Assembly (NCBI GenBank): GCA_039811345.1
Contig: JBDHYJ010000012.1
Location: 1-64,000, forward strand
Direction of reading: 5' to 3'
Source: Agriterribacter sp039811345
GTDB lineage: Bacteria > Bacteroidota > Bacteroidia > Chitinophagales > Chitinophagaceae
Length of the DNA: 64,000 nucleotides
Shown one piece after another: positions 50,865 through 60,571 of this stretch (its first letter is position 1; every line of letters starts with the position of its first letter). A program made the position numbers and the translations under genes. The notes under the pieces are model-generated. The model ran no database searches and had not been told where the DNA came from. It saw only the letters and a list, made by a program, of their open reading frames with translations.

Positions 50865-51257
50865 TTACAAAGCAATTTCAACTGCCGGATCCCAAAACAC
50901 TTTTTCAAAATCAACAATAGTATCATCCTTTACCCTGATACCTTCTTTTTTTAATAGATTTTCCATAACATCTGGCCCACCAAAATGATGTTTGCCGCTG
51001 AGCATACCATTGCGGTTGACTACTCTGTGTGCAGGCACACTGGGATGGGCAGTTCCTGCACCATTCAATGCCCAGCCCACCATCCGGGCCGAAAGTTTAG
51101 TACCTATATAGGCGGCAATCGCACCATAAGATGTTGCCCTGCCACGTGGGATCAGTCGTACTACATCGTAAACGGTTTCAAAAAATGAATCTTTCCTGGT
51201 GGCATTTACCAAGGGAATTTTTGTTGTAACCTTTGTTTGTTTTTTTGTCTTTTTCAT
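50865..51257 (-). CDS. Alkyltransferase-like protein without the active cysteine
   Basis: A 130-residue MGMT-fold protein. Residues 25-95 match the DNA-binding domain of O6-alkylguanine-DNA alkyltransferase: IPRGRATSYGAIAAYIG, ARMVGWALNG and VPAHRVVNRNGMLSG. The active motif PCHR is P75-A-H-R78, so alkyl transfer is not possible. Proteins of this kind (ATL, with PWHR in E. coli YbaZ) bind alkylated guanine and flag it to nucleotide excision repair. The alanine here is less common than tryptophan. It lies between trmB and the SDR gene in one likely transcript. Confidence 0.9.
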   Translation of the reverse strand: MKKTKKQTKVTTKIPLVNATRKDSFFETVYDVVRLIPRGRATSYGAIAAYIGTKLSARMVGWALNGAGTAHPSVPAHRVVNRNGMLSGKHHFGGPDVMENLLKKEGIRVKDDTIVDFEKVFWDPAVEIAL

Positions 51258-51265
51258 ATTGCTGT

Positions 51266-51985
51266 TTAAAATGCCTGTTCCTTTCTGCCTGTTGTTTCAG
51301 CCAGTAAAAGTTTCAGACGATTGTCTTTTTCAACCGGCATTTCTTTAGCGATATTGAATTTCAGATAATGCACCCTGTTTGTTCCCGCTATATCAAGGCT
51401 TTCGTAGTAAGTTTTAATTTTCAGGTCATCGTGGATGTCTGGTTGTGTATACACGTCATTGTAGTTCTCAGCAACATTCAGTTCGTACAATTCAGTCACC
51501 AGAAGGGTGAAGTTATACAAATCGGGAGAGTCGGTTTTCAAATGAACAAAGCCATCCTGTTGTATAATTTTTTGATATAAACGTAAAAATCTTGGATGTG
51601 TCAGTCTTTTCTTTGCTTTTGACATACGCAACTGTGGATCGGGGAAGGTAATCCATATATCTTTCACTTCACCTTCAGTAAAATAATTGGTAATACATTC
51701 TATTTGGGTACGCAAAAAAGCCGCATTCTTCAATCCTTCGTCAAGTGCTTTTTTTGCGCCTGCCCAAATACGGTTACCTTTCAGATCAACACCAATAAAA
51801 TTCCTGTCAGGGTATTGACGGGCAAGCGAAACTGTATATTCTCCTTTGCCACAGGCCAACTCAATTGTTATTGGATTATCATTACCAAAAAATGATGCCC
51901 ATTTCCCCTGCATACCTTCAGGATATTGCAATACATTGGGGAATGTTTTGATTGCTTCAAACCTGATTAATTTTTTATGTCCCAT
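51266..51985 (-). CDS. trmB: tRNA (guanine-N7)-methyltransferase
   Basis: Methylates G46 in the variable loop of tRNAs with AdoMet. From the ATG at 51985 it has 239 residues; three upstream codons are open. The AdoMet motif is IELACGKGEYTVSLA, followed by NFIGVDLKGNRIWAGAKKALDEG, and WITFPDPQLRMSKAKKRLTHPRFL is the catalytic TrmB signature. Complete and of usual length. It probably heads a transcript with the alkyltransferase-like and SDR genes. Confidence 0.95.
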   Translation of the reverse strand: MGHKKLIRFEAIKTFPNVLQYPEGMQGKWASFFGNDNPITIELACGKGEYTVSLARQYPDRNFIGVDLKGNRIWAGAKKALDEGLKNAAFLRTQIECITNYFTEGEVKDIWITFPDPQLRMSKAKKRLTHPRFLRLYQKIIQQDGFVHLKTDSPDLYNFTLLVTELYELNVAENYNDVYTQPDIHDDLKIKTYYESLDIAGTNRVHYLKFNIAKEMPVEKDNRLKLLLAETTGRKEQAF

Positions 51986-52011
51986 CGGATGCAAAGATAA
52001 GGAGGGAAAAT

Positions 52012-52084
52012 GTGAGAGCTGAGAAGGTGAGAGGTTAGAAAGTGATAGAGTGAGAATTTGTCGTTTGCCGTTTATCGTTTTGCG
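52012..52084. repeat. Short-period spacer repeats, copy 2 of the 17-mer
   Basis: GTGAGAG-type units from 52012 to 52050 are followed by TTTGCCGTTTATCGTTT (52064-52080). The latter matches 15 of 17 bases of the minus strand at 33634-33650. Confidence 0.55.
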
Positions 52085-52085
52085 A

Positions 52086-54110
52086 TCAGAACTGTATTAA
52101 CCTTTGCACATAATCATCCAGTCTTGATTTTGCCAGGAAATTTTTCTCCAGTTCTTTATTAAACGGAACAGGAGTATCAAGCGAAGCGCATCGCATCACC
52201 GGGGCATCAAGTTGCGAAAAACAATGTTCCTGTATCCAGGCAGCTATTTCAGCACCAATACCTCCTGTCAGTGTATCCTCATGCAGTACAAGTATCCTTC
52301 CTGTTTTTGAGACTGTAGCAGATATTGCCTCATAATCCAGTGGAAGCAGGCTTCTCAGGTCGAGGATGTCAAAAGAAATTTGGGGATGACGGGCGGCATA
52401 TTCAATAGCCCAGTATACACCCGCGCCATAAGTAATGATAGAAATATCTTCTCCCTGTTCTACTAATTTGGCCTTACCTATAGTTACTTCATACAATTCT
52501 TCCGGTACCGGACCCTCAATACTGCGGTAAAGCGCTTTGTGTTCAAAAAACAAAACGGGGTTAGGATCATTAATGGCTGCAATCAATAACCCTTTTGCAT
52601 CAAGTGGAGTGGAAGGATATACAACTTTTAGTCCAGGGGTATGAACAAACCATGCTTCATTGCTTTGTGAATGAAATGGTCCTGCACCTGTACCCGCACC
52701 GGTTGGCATACGTATAACCACATCAGCATTTTGCCCCCACCTGTAATGTATTTTGGCAAGATTGTTTATAATCTGATTGAACCCCATCGTCACAAAATCG
52801 GCGAATTGCATTTCTACTACAGATTTGTAGCCTTCAATACTGAGCCCAAGCGCAGCGCCGATAATGGCACTTTCACAGAGTGGCGTATTACGCACCCGCT
52901 CTTTTCCAAATTTATTATAAAACCCTTCAGTTATTTTAAAGGCTCCACCATATTCGGCTATGTCCTGCCCCATCAGTATGAGATTGTCGTGTTGTATCAT
53001 ACTCTGATACAAAGCTTCACTCACAGCATCCACCAGTCTTTTTTGATGAATATTGAACGGGGAATGAGTTATATCATCATCAGTATTAATAACCTGAACG
53101 GTATATTTATTATCAGCCTGCCCCCATAAGGCATATACATCTTTTGTTTCCTGGTAAGTATTAGGAACAATGGCATCATGTGCAAATCCCTTTTCCAATT
53201 CTTCCTCTATATACCGTTTACATTCTGTTTTTGCACTTTCAATATCGGTGGTAGTTAAGATATTTTCCTGCAATAACCAGTGTTCAAATGTATGTACCGG
53301 GTCTTTCTGTTCCCAAACTTTCAGCAGTTCTTCAGGTACATATTTAGTGCCGCTGGCTTCTTCATGACCCCGCATACGAAATGTAATACATTCTACCAGG
53401 TAAGGTTTTTGCCGCTCTATACAATATTCACGCACACCTTTAATGGTGTCAAAAACGGTAAGGATATTATTGCCATCAATCTGCACTCCTTCCATGCCAT
53501 ATCCTTTGGCACGGTCAACTATAGAATCGCATTTATATTGTTCATCTACCGGTGTGCTAAGTCCATAGCCATTATTTTCCACTAAAAATATAACCGGTAA
53601 TCCCCAAACCGCAGCTACATTGAGAGCCTCATGAAAATCGCCTTCGCTGGTTGCTCCTTCTCCGCAAAATACAAGCGCTGCTTTGTTCTGCTGTCTTAAT
53701 TTATATGCGAGGGCAATACCATCTGCTACTGCAAGCTGAGGACCAAGGTGAGATATCATACCACATATATGATGTTCCCTGTCGCCGAAATGGAAACTCC
53801 TTTCCCTCCCCTTACTATATCCCCTGGCGGAGCCCTGCCATTGCATGAACAGCCTGCTTAAAGGTAGTTTACGGGTTGTGAAAACTCCCAGGTTGCGATG
53901 CAACGGTAAAATCCATTCATCGCTTTGCATTGCCGATGCTGATCCTACGGCAATAGCCTCCTGACCGATTCCGCTAAACCATTTGCTGATACGCCCCTGT
54001 CTTAGCAATATCAGCATTTTTTCTTCTATCATCCGGGGCAGCAGAAGGGCATGGTATATTTGTTCAAGCTGTGGTTTCGTAAAGTTCTTTTGCTGGAATT
54101 GCATATACAA
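52086..54110 (-). CDS. Fused alpha/beta 2-oxoacid dehydrogenase E1
   Basis: A 674-residue thiamine diphosphate enzyme in which the alpha and beta subunits of the pyruvate or branched-chain 2-oxoacid dehydrogenase E1 are one chain. The alpha part (about 1-330) has the ThDP motif GEGATSEG (150-157) ending at NN179-180. The beta part (about 345-674) has LMGQDIAEYGGAFKITEGFYNKFG, ESAIIGAALGLSIEG and LHEDTLTGGIGAEIAAWI. Sequence of the substrate pocket fits the branched-chain or a general 2-oxoacid enzyme better than pyruvate, but this is not certain. E2 and E3 are not adjacent. The fusion is common in Bacteroidota. Confidence 0.92.
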   Translation of the reverse strand: MYMQFQQKNFTKPQLEQIYHALLLPRMIEEKMLILLRQGRISKWFSGIGQEAIAVGSASAMQSDEWILPLHRNLGVFTTRKLPLSRLFMQWQGSARGYSKGRERSFHFGDREHHICGMISHLGPQLAVADGIALAYKLRQQNKAALVFCGEGATSEGDFHEALNVAAVWGLPVIFLVENNGYGLSTPVDEQYKCDSIVDRAKGYGMEGVQIDGNNILTVFDTIKGVREYCIERQKPYLVECITFRMRGHEEASGTKYVPEELLKVWEQKDPVHTFEHWLLQENILTTTDIESAKTECKRYIEEELEKGFAHDAIVPNTYQETKDVYALWGQADNKYTVQVINTDDDITHSPFNIHQKRLVDAVSEALYQSMIQHDNLILMGQDIAEYGGAFKITEGFYNKFGKERVRNTPLCESAIIGAALGLSIEGYKSVVEMQFADFVTMGFNQIINNLAKIHYRWGQNADVVIRMPTGAGTGAGPFHSQSNEAWFVHTPGLKVVYPSTPLDAKGLLIAAINDPNPVLFFEHKALYRSIEGPVPEELYEVTIGKAKLVEQGEDISIITYGAGVYWAIEYAARHPQISFDILDLRSLLPLDYEAISATVSKTGRILVLHEDTLTGGIGAEIAAWIQEHCFSQLDAPVMRCASLDTPVPFNKELEKNFLAKSRLDDYVQRLIQF

Positions 54111-54240
54111 ACCTATAGGTTTTTTGAAATACGCCAGGTTATTATAATGTTTAATGCTTTCTTTGATGACTTTACGTTTATTGTAGTAAACGTATCAGAG
54201 TAAAGGTTATGATATGATAACAGATAGTATTTCTTTCGTA

Positions 54241-54579
54241 TTATTCTTTTTTACTGCCAAACAACAGCGAGGAAGCAATTGAAAGAAGCAATCCAAATAA
54301 TAGCGCCCACCAAAGTCCGTCTATATGTATACCGTTTACGAGCTTTGATGCCAACAGCACAATTAATGCATTGATGATAAAAAGAAAGAGCCCGAGGGTA
54401 ATAATGGTTAGTGGAATAGTGAGAATGATCAAAATGGGCTTCAAAATAACATTTGCCAGGGCAAGCACTAATGCAAATACCAGTGCAGTCCAATAAGTAT
54501 CAATATGAATTCCTTTCAGCACATTTGATAGTGCAAATGCTACGGCTGCGGTTACAATAAGTTTAATTAAAAAGTTCAT
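54241..54579 (-). CDS. Small membrane protein, phage-holin-4-like
   Basis: A 112-residue hydrophobic protein with four helices (about 3-20, 28-48, 52-75 and 88-107), of the YvlD or phage holin family IV type. Typical are LALANVILKPILIILTIPLTIITLGLFLFIINALIVLLASKLV. In spite of the name most chromosomal members are not phage proteins and have no known function. It is not near lysin genes. The divergent gene is the RND exporter. Confidence 0.85.
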   Translation of the reverse strand: MNFLIKLIVTAAVAFALSNVLKGIHIDTYWTALVFALVLALANVILKPILIILTIPLTIITLGLFLFIINALIVLLASKLVNGIHIDGLWWALLFGLLLSIASSLLFGSKKE

Positions 54580-54780
54580 TTGTTATTTATTTAAGTCTAA
54601 TTTTTAAGTCCTTTATTACCTTGTAAATAGAGTAAACAAGTTCGTTAAAATATCTGTTTGTCGTGCAGGAACCCTGAAAAAAATATAGCAAAATACATTG
54701 CTGTAAGTTTAAACTTCTCAAAGCGGTTCAAAATAAGTTTCTTTGCACTTTCTTAAAAAATCTAATCCCCGGATATCGCT

Positions 54781-57132
54781 ATGTGGAAAAAGATCGGACA
54801 ATTTGTTTTAAAATACAGGCTTGCATTACTGATCGTAGTAGCCCTTTCTACTGCATTTATGTTATATCACGGGAGGCAGGTAACCATCAGCTACGAGTTT
54901 GTACGGACAATTCCGGTAGATAATCCGCTTTATAAAAAATACCTTGCCTTTAAGCAGCAGTTTGGCGATGATGGTAATACACTGGTGATTGGTTTTACCA
55001 AAACTGATCTTTTTACGAAGAGTGTATTTGAAGATTTTGCGACTTTATGTAATGACCTTAAAAAAGTAGATAAAGTAGAAGGTGTGCTGAGTGTGGCAAA
55101 CGCCATTGACCTGGTGAAAGACGACAGTACTGAGAAGTTAAAAGTAATCCCTCTTTTTTCACAGTCTTCTACATGGTCACAGCAACAGTTGGATAGTGCG
55201 GTTAATATTTTTTATTCCCTACCTTTTTATAAAGGCTTGTTGTACAATCCTGATACAAAAGCTTATTTAATTGCTGTAAAGATCAACAAGGAAGTTTTAG
55301 GCAGCAAGGGGCGAGAAAAAGTGATAGCTGCAATTGAAGACCTCACCTATAGTTTTGGACAAAAGCACAAAGTAGAGATGCATATCAGCGGGCTCCCGCT
55401 TATCCGCACTAATATGGCAATAAAGGTGGAAAAGGAGATGCGATGGTTTTTGTTAGGTTCTGTTTTGATATCTGCTATCATTCTGATTATTTTTTTCAGG
55501 TCGCTGAGTGCAACCCTGCTTTCGCTAAGCGTGGTAATTATTGGTGTAATATGGAGCATGGGCATCATGCATTTATTTCACTATAATATCAGTTTGCTCA
55601 CTGCACTTGTACCACCCCTTATTGTTGTCATCGGAATCCCTAACTGTGTCTATTTTCTTAATAAATATCATACAGCCTGGATTGATACAAAAGATAAACA
55701 TGCTGCACTGGTAGAAATGGTCAACCGCATGGGTATTATCACTCTGTTCTGTAATATATCCGCTGCTATAGGGTTTGCCGTATTTGCATTTACCAAAAGT
55801 GCAATTCTGAAAGAATTTGGCGTAGTAGCCGGCATAAGCATTTTTGCAATTTTCTTTATATCGCTTGGTATCATTCCTGCCGTGCTGAGTTATTTGCCTG
55901 CACCTAAGATAAGACATGTCAAATACCTAGAAAGCAGGTGGCTGGATGCTGTGCTTACCCGCGTGGAAAAATGGGTATTCAATCATACCAAAACTATTTA
56001 TATCATTACCGGGTTAGCTATAGTTTTTGCCGTAATGGGTATGATGCGGTTAAAATCTGTAGGACATATGGTGGACGATATTCCACAAACAGATAAAATA
56101 TATATTGATCTAAAATATTTTGAGACCAATTTTAAAGGCATTATGCCGCTAGAAATTATTGTTGATACTAAAAAGAAATATGGACTTAGCGGATTGAAAG
56201 CGCTAAATACATTTTCAAAAATAGATTCCCTGTCTCAGTATATTGCTTCAAAAAAGGAGATGGCAAGACCGCTGTCGCTTGCTGAAGGATTGAAATTTGC
56301 CAAGCAGGCCTTTTATGATGGAGACAGCAATAATTATGCAATGCCCAATACTTTTGACGGTGCATTTGTAGGAGATTATTTGAAGGTAAGAAAAGATACC
56401 GGCGATCCTTCCGCTAACACTAATACCTTCCGGCAATTAATGAATGCTTTTATGGACAGCAGCCGACAAAAAACAAGAATAAGTGTGAATATGGCAGATG
56501 TAGGAAGTAAAAGGTTGCCCTTTATCTTGGCTGATATTAAAAAAAGGTCTGACCAGCTTTTTGACTCAACACGGTACAACGTGGAGTTTACCGGCACAAG
56601 TATTACATTCCTCGAAGGAAGCCGGTTCATTATACACGGGTTGAGAGATAGTATACTATGGGCATTTTTGCTCATTTCACTATGTATGCTCTACCTGTTC
56701 AAATCTCTGCGAATTTTAATTTGCTCTTTAATCCCCAATATTATACCACTAATGCTAACGGCCGGTATTATGGGTTGGGCGGGTGTGCCCCTCAAGCCCT
56801 CTACTGTTTTAATTTTTGGTATAGCTCTGGGAATAGCCATTGATGTAACCATACGGTTTCTTGTTACCTACCGACAGCAATTACCTGCAAATAACAATAT
56901 GATTCAGCCCACAGTTCTGCAAACCATTCACCATACGGGTATAAGTATTATCTATACGTCATTAGTACTTATAGCCGGATTTAGTATTTTCATGTTTAGC
57001 GGTTTTGGGGGCACCCAGGCGCTGGGTTGGCTTACCTCCCTCACCCTGCTCTCCGCTACAATTACCAATCTTGTGTTGTTGCCGGTGTTGCTGATGTTGA
57101 TGAAAAAGAATAAGAGTAATCGGTTAGACTAG
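54781..57132 (+). CDS. RND/MMPL-family exporter
   Basis: A 783-residue inner-membrane protein of the MMPL/patched-like RND superfamily. It has two halves, each with a single helix, a large periplasmic loop and a five-helix bundle (helices at about 15-33, 221-365, 405-424 and 620-775). Typical motifs are GMGIMHLFHYNISLLTALVPPLIVVIGIPN-like in helix 4 (here WSMGIMHLFHYN) and GIALGIAIDVTIRFL in the second half. It lacks the outer-membrane partner genes, so it may move lipids or hopanoids and not drugs. Monocistronic, upstream of susC by 248 bases. Confidence 0.87.
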   Translation: MWKKIGQFVLKYRLALLIVVALSTAFMLYHGRQVTISYEFVRTIPVDNPLYKKYLAFKQQFGDDGNTLVIGFTKTDLFTKSVFEDFATLCNDLKKVDKVEGVLSVANAIDLVKDDSTEKLKVIPLFSQSSTWSQQQLDSAVNIFYSLPFYKGLLYNPDTKAYLIAVKINKEVLGSKGREKVIAAIEDLTYSFGQKHKVEMHISGLPLIRTNMAIKVEKEMRWFLLGSVLISAIILIIFFRSLSATLLSLSVVIIGVIWSMGIMHLFHYNISLLTALVPPLIVVIGIPNCVYFLNKYHTAWIDTKDKHAALVEMVNRMGIITLFCNISAAIGFAVFAFTKSAILKEFGVVAGISIFAIFFISLGIIPAVLSYLPAPKIRHVKYLESRWLDAVLTRVEKWVFNHTKTIYIITGLAIVFAVMGMMRLKSVGHMVDDIPQTDKIYIDLKYFETNFKGIMPLEIIVDTKKKYGLSGLKALNTFSKIDSLSQYIASKKEMARPLSLAEGLKFAKQAFYDGDSNNYAMPNTFDGAFVGDYLKVRKDTGDPSANTNTFRQLMNAFMDSSRQKTRISVNMADVGSKRLPFILADIKKRSDQLFDSTRYNVEFTGTSITFLEGSRFIIHGLRDSILWAFLLISLCMLYLFKSLRILICSLIPNIIPLMLTAGIMGWAGVPLKPSTVLIFGIALGIAIDVTIRFLVTYRQQLPANNNMIQPTVLQTIHHTGISIIYTSLVLIAGFSIFMFSGFGGTQALGWLTSLTLLSATITNLVLLPVLLMLMKKNKSNRLD

Positions 57133-57350
57133 TGGAACAGGATGGGAATTTTAATTTTTTAAATGCTAACGATTGTTAGTGTAACTGTCAGGCTATCAAT
57201 TTTTTATCTAAAAGGATTAAAAAAATCAATGGGATAATTATATCTGGTTGGTTGTTTTTATGCAGCAATGCTTTACTATAGCTTGTCTCAGGTTAAAATC
57301 TTGGGGTTCATCTAAAGTCTTTAAATGAATTCAGGATTAACATTTCTTTA

Positions 57351-57358
57351 TATCTTTG
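57351..57358 (+). promoter_or_regulatory. Candidate -7 box of susC
   Basis: TATCTTTG matches TAnnTTTG, 22 bases before the susC ATG. No TTG -33 at the right distance is seen. Confidence 0.4.
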
Positions 57359-57380
57359 GAGCTTTAAAAATTTAACAAAC

Positions 57381-60300
57381 ATGAGAAAAACTGTACTAAT
57401 GCTAATATTAGTAACTGTATGTTCATTATTAGCACGATCTCAGACTAAGTCCGTTACAGGTCAGGTTTTGGATGATAAGGGAGGCCCAATACCTTATGCC
57501 AGTATTAAAGAGAAAGGCACTTCTACAGGGGTAGCTGCAGATATCGATGGACGCTTTGTCATTTCTGTAGGAAATAAAAGCACCCTCACAATAAGTGCCG
57601 TCGGGTTTATTAACAAAGATATTGTTGTTGACGGGCAATCAGATATTTCTGTAATATTAGTTCCATCATCTACACTGCAGGAAGTTGTTGTAACAGCTCT
57701 TGGTGTTTCACGACAAAAAAGAAGCCTGGGTTACGCTGCACAGGGTGTTAAAGGTGATCAATTAGTTGAAGCTGCAAATACAAGTTTGGCAGGAGCACTA
57801 CAGGGTAAAGTTTCCGGAGTGCAAATCACACCTTCAAGTGGTATGCCCGGAGCCTCGGCTTTAATTACTATTCGTGGAGCACGTTCTTTTACCGGCAACA
57901 ATACACCTTTGTATGTAGTTGACGGAATGCCAATTGCTTCAGAAGCTGATTTAAGTACGGGTAATAGCGTAACAGGAACTGATTTTGCCAATCGAGCTGT
58001 AGATATTGATCCCAATGATATTGCAAGTATAGAGGTATTGAAAGGTCAAGCTGCTTCAGCCTTATATGGTATCAGAGCCTCAAATGGTGTTGTAGTAATA
58101 ACTACAAAAAGTGGGAGAGGTGCAGCTAAAGGCAAACCTGTTATAAGTTTTAATTCAAGTATAAGCTTTGACCGGCTTTCTCGTTATCCTGAATTACAAA
58201 ATACTTATGCACAGGGAACTGCCGGGAGTTATAGCCCTACAGCCTCAATGTCTTATGGACCTAAACTTTCTGATCTGCCTAAAAGTCCATCATACGGTGG
58301 AGAAACAGCTAATAAATATACTGATGCAGATGGAATGCACCCGGGTCAATACTATGTTCCCCAACGTGCACAGGCTGGTCTCGATCCATGGGCAACCCCT
58401 GCAATCCATAACAATATAAGAGAATTCTTCAATACCGGTACTATATTTAATAACTCTATTAGTATTTTAAATGCAACAGACAGAGGTTCGTATGCTGTAA
58501 CATTGGGAAGTACAAATCAAAAAGGTATAGTACCACATACAGGGATGAACAGATATAATGCAAAAATTGCCGGCGAAACAAGATTGTCAAACCATTTCAG
58601 AGCATCATTCAACGGTAATTTTATAAACTCTGATATTGATAAAGCTCCTTCTGCAAATGATGGAATTATTGCTACAGTCTATCCTGCCCCTGTTAGCTAT
58701 GATCTTAAAGGAATACCTGATCATTATGAAGGTAATATTTATAAACCTACCGGATATCGTGGTGGTTCATTTGTAAATCCATATTGGGGTATGGAACACA
58801 ATACTTTTATTGAAAAAACAAACCGCTTTTTTGGAAATACTAATGTAACCTATTCTACTGATTTGTCGGGTAGTATGAAGTTGAATGTAAAATACCAGAT
58901 TGGCACCGATGTATATACTACAAATTACCAGGATATATGGAGTTATGGATCTCCAACACGAGGTACTAATAATAACGGTGACATAACAGAGTATTCCTAT
59001 ACAAATACCACTTTGAATTCATTATTAACAGGTGATTTAAAATGGAATATTAACTCCGATTTTGATGTAGATCTTCTTGTTGGTAATGAAGTTTCCAATA
59101 CTAATACAAAATATATATGGGCATATGGTTCCAGCTTTGCATTTCCAGGATGGAATCACATGGACAATACAGGCAGTAAGGATGCATCTGAATCGTCCTA
59201 TCGTTATCGCACTATTGGAAATTTTGCCAATTTATCATTATCGTATCAGCAAATGATTTATCTGAGCTTAACCGGTCGTCAGGATATAGTTTCTACAATG
59301 CCAAGCAACAACAGGAAATTCTTTTATCCATCTGCTTCTTTGTCCTTTGTATTTACAGAGTTAAAGGGATTAAATAATAGTTCATTCCTGAATTATGGTA
59401 AACTGAGATTTTCTATTGCCCAGGTTGGTCAGGCCGGTACTTATCGTCAAAACTTTTATACTGTACCAAGCTACGGCGGAGGATTTTATTCTGGTACTCC
59501 AATTTTATATCCAATTAATGGTGTGAAAGCTTATATTCCTAATAATGTATTGTATGACCCTAATCTAAAACCACAAAACACTACATCATATGAAATAGGT
59601 ACTGATCTTAACTTTTTCAGTGGCTTAATAGAACTGAGTTATACATATTCACGACAGAATGTAAAAGATCAGATTTTTAGTGTGCCACTTCCGGGATCAA
59701 CTGGTGCAAGTTCTCTAAGAACTAATGGTGGACAAATTCATACCAATGCTCATGAGGCAACGCTTAATATTAATGTGATACGGAAACCAGCATTAGAATG
59801 GAGCATTGGTGCAAACTTTTCAAAAATTGACAACTATGTAGATAAACTGGCACCCGGGGTAGAAAGTATCTTCCTTGGCGGATTTGTCACACCTCAGGTA
59901 AGAGCTGGTATTGGAGACAAATTTCCTGTAATATATGGTGTGGGATACAAGAGAAATAATGAAGGTAAGGTAGTTGTAGGAGATGATGGTATTCCTATTG
60001 CCGGAGCGCCGGGAGTAATAGGCGTTGCGGCTCCAGACTTTATCTTAGGTGCAAATACAAGATTAAAATATAAAATGTTTACGTTAACTGCAGTAATGGA
60101 TTGGAAACAGGGAGGTCAGATGTATAGTGGTACTACGGGTTTGCTTAATTTATATGGAGTAAGCAAAGAAAGTGAAGAAGCAAGGATTAAGGATGCTGTA
60201 ATATTTGAAGGAGCTGTAAAAGAAGATAATAAACCCAATGATATTGTAGTATCCGGATATAAGAATATTCAGGCTTATTTCCAAAATATCAATGATATTG

Positions 60301-60548
60301 ATGAAAGCAGTATTGTAAATAGTTCATTTATAAAGATGAGAGAAATTGCACTTCGGATTCAGGCTATTCAGAAGGCAAACTTTGGATTGGGAGTTAATTT
60401 CTTTGTTAGAAACCTGCTGGTATGGACTAACTCTCCTTATCTGGATCCTGAATCAAGCCAGGGGAATACCAATATGGCCGGTTCATTCGAAAGATTCACC
60501 TTACCTCAAACCAAGAGTATGGGTATTGGTATAAACATTCAATTTTAA
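57381..60548 (+). CDS. SusC/RagA-type TonB-linked outer-membrane transporter
   Basis: A 1055-residue outer-membrane barrel that takes up a glycan or other large nutrient with its SusD partner. Signal peptide 1-20 (SLLARSQ), carboxypeptidase-like regulatory domain (about 23-105, with VTGQVLDDKGGPIPYASIKEKGT), then the TonB plug (VKGDQLVEAANTSLAGALQGKVSGVQI, VDGMPIASEADL, DPNDIASIEVLKGQAASALYG) and a 22-strand barrel with many aromatic strands, ending in MGIGINIQF. No sigma or anti-sigma genes, hydrolases or regulator adjoin in the window, so the substrate is unknown. Confidence 0.95.
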   Translation: MRKTVLMLILVTVCSLLARSQTKSVTGQVLDDKGGPIPYASIKEKGTSTGVAADIDGRFVISVGNKSTLTISAVGFINKDIVVDGQSDISVILVPSSTLQEVVVTALGVSRQKRSLGYAAQGVKGDQLVEAANTSLAGALQGKVSGVQITPSSGMPGASALITIRGARSFTGNNTPLYVVDGMPIASEADLSTGNSVTGTDFANRAVDIDPNDIASIEVLKGQAASALYGIRASNGVVVITTKSGRGAAKGKPVISFNSSISFDRLSRYPELQNTYAQGTAGSYSPTASMSYGPKLSDLPKSPSYGGETANKYTDADGMHPGQYYVPQRAQAGLDPWATPAIHNNIREFFNTGTIFNNSISILNATDRGSYAVTLGSTNQKGIVPHTGMNRYNAKIAGETRLSNHFRASFNGNFINSDIDKAPSANDGIIATVYPAPVSYDLKGIPDHYEGNIYKPTGYRGGSFVNPYWGMEHNTFIEKTNRFFGNTNVTYSTDLSGSMKLNVKYQIGTDVYTTNYQDIWSYGSPTRGTNNNGDITEYSYTNTTLNSLLTGDLKWNINSDFDVDLLVGNEVSNTNTKYIWAYGSSFAFPGWNHMDNTGSKDASESSYRYRTIGNFANLSLSYQQMIYLSLTGRQDIVSTMPSNNRKFFYPSASLSFVFTELKGLNNSSFLNYGKLRFSIAQVGQAGTYRQNFYTVPSYGGGFYSGTPILYPINGVKAYIPNNVLYDPNLKPQNTTSYEIGTDLNFFSGLIELSYTYSRQNVKDQIFSVPLPGSTGASSLRTNGGQIHTNAHEATLNINVIRKPALEWSIGANFSKIDNYVDKLAPGVESIFLGGFVTPQVRAGIGDKFPVIYGVGYKRNNEGKVVVGDDGIPIAGAPGVIGVAAPDFILGANTRLKYKMFTLTAVMDWKQGGQMYSGTTGLLNLYGVSKESEEARIKDAVIFEGAVKEDNKPNDIVVSGYKNIQAYFQNINDIDESSIVNSSFIKMREIALRIQAIQKANFGLGVNFFVRNLLVWTNSPYLDPESSQGNTNMAGSFERFTLPQTKSMGIGINIQF

Positions 60549-60571
60549 CAAACGCACTTTTAAAATATAAG

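Noticed and set aside
54241..54579. Phage remnant suggested by the holin-like protein
   Set aside because: No lysin, tail, integrase or other phage gene nearby; this family is common on ordinary chromosomes.
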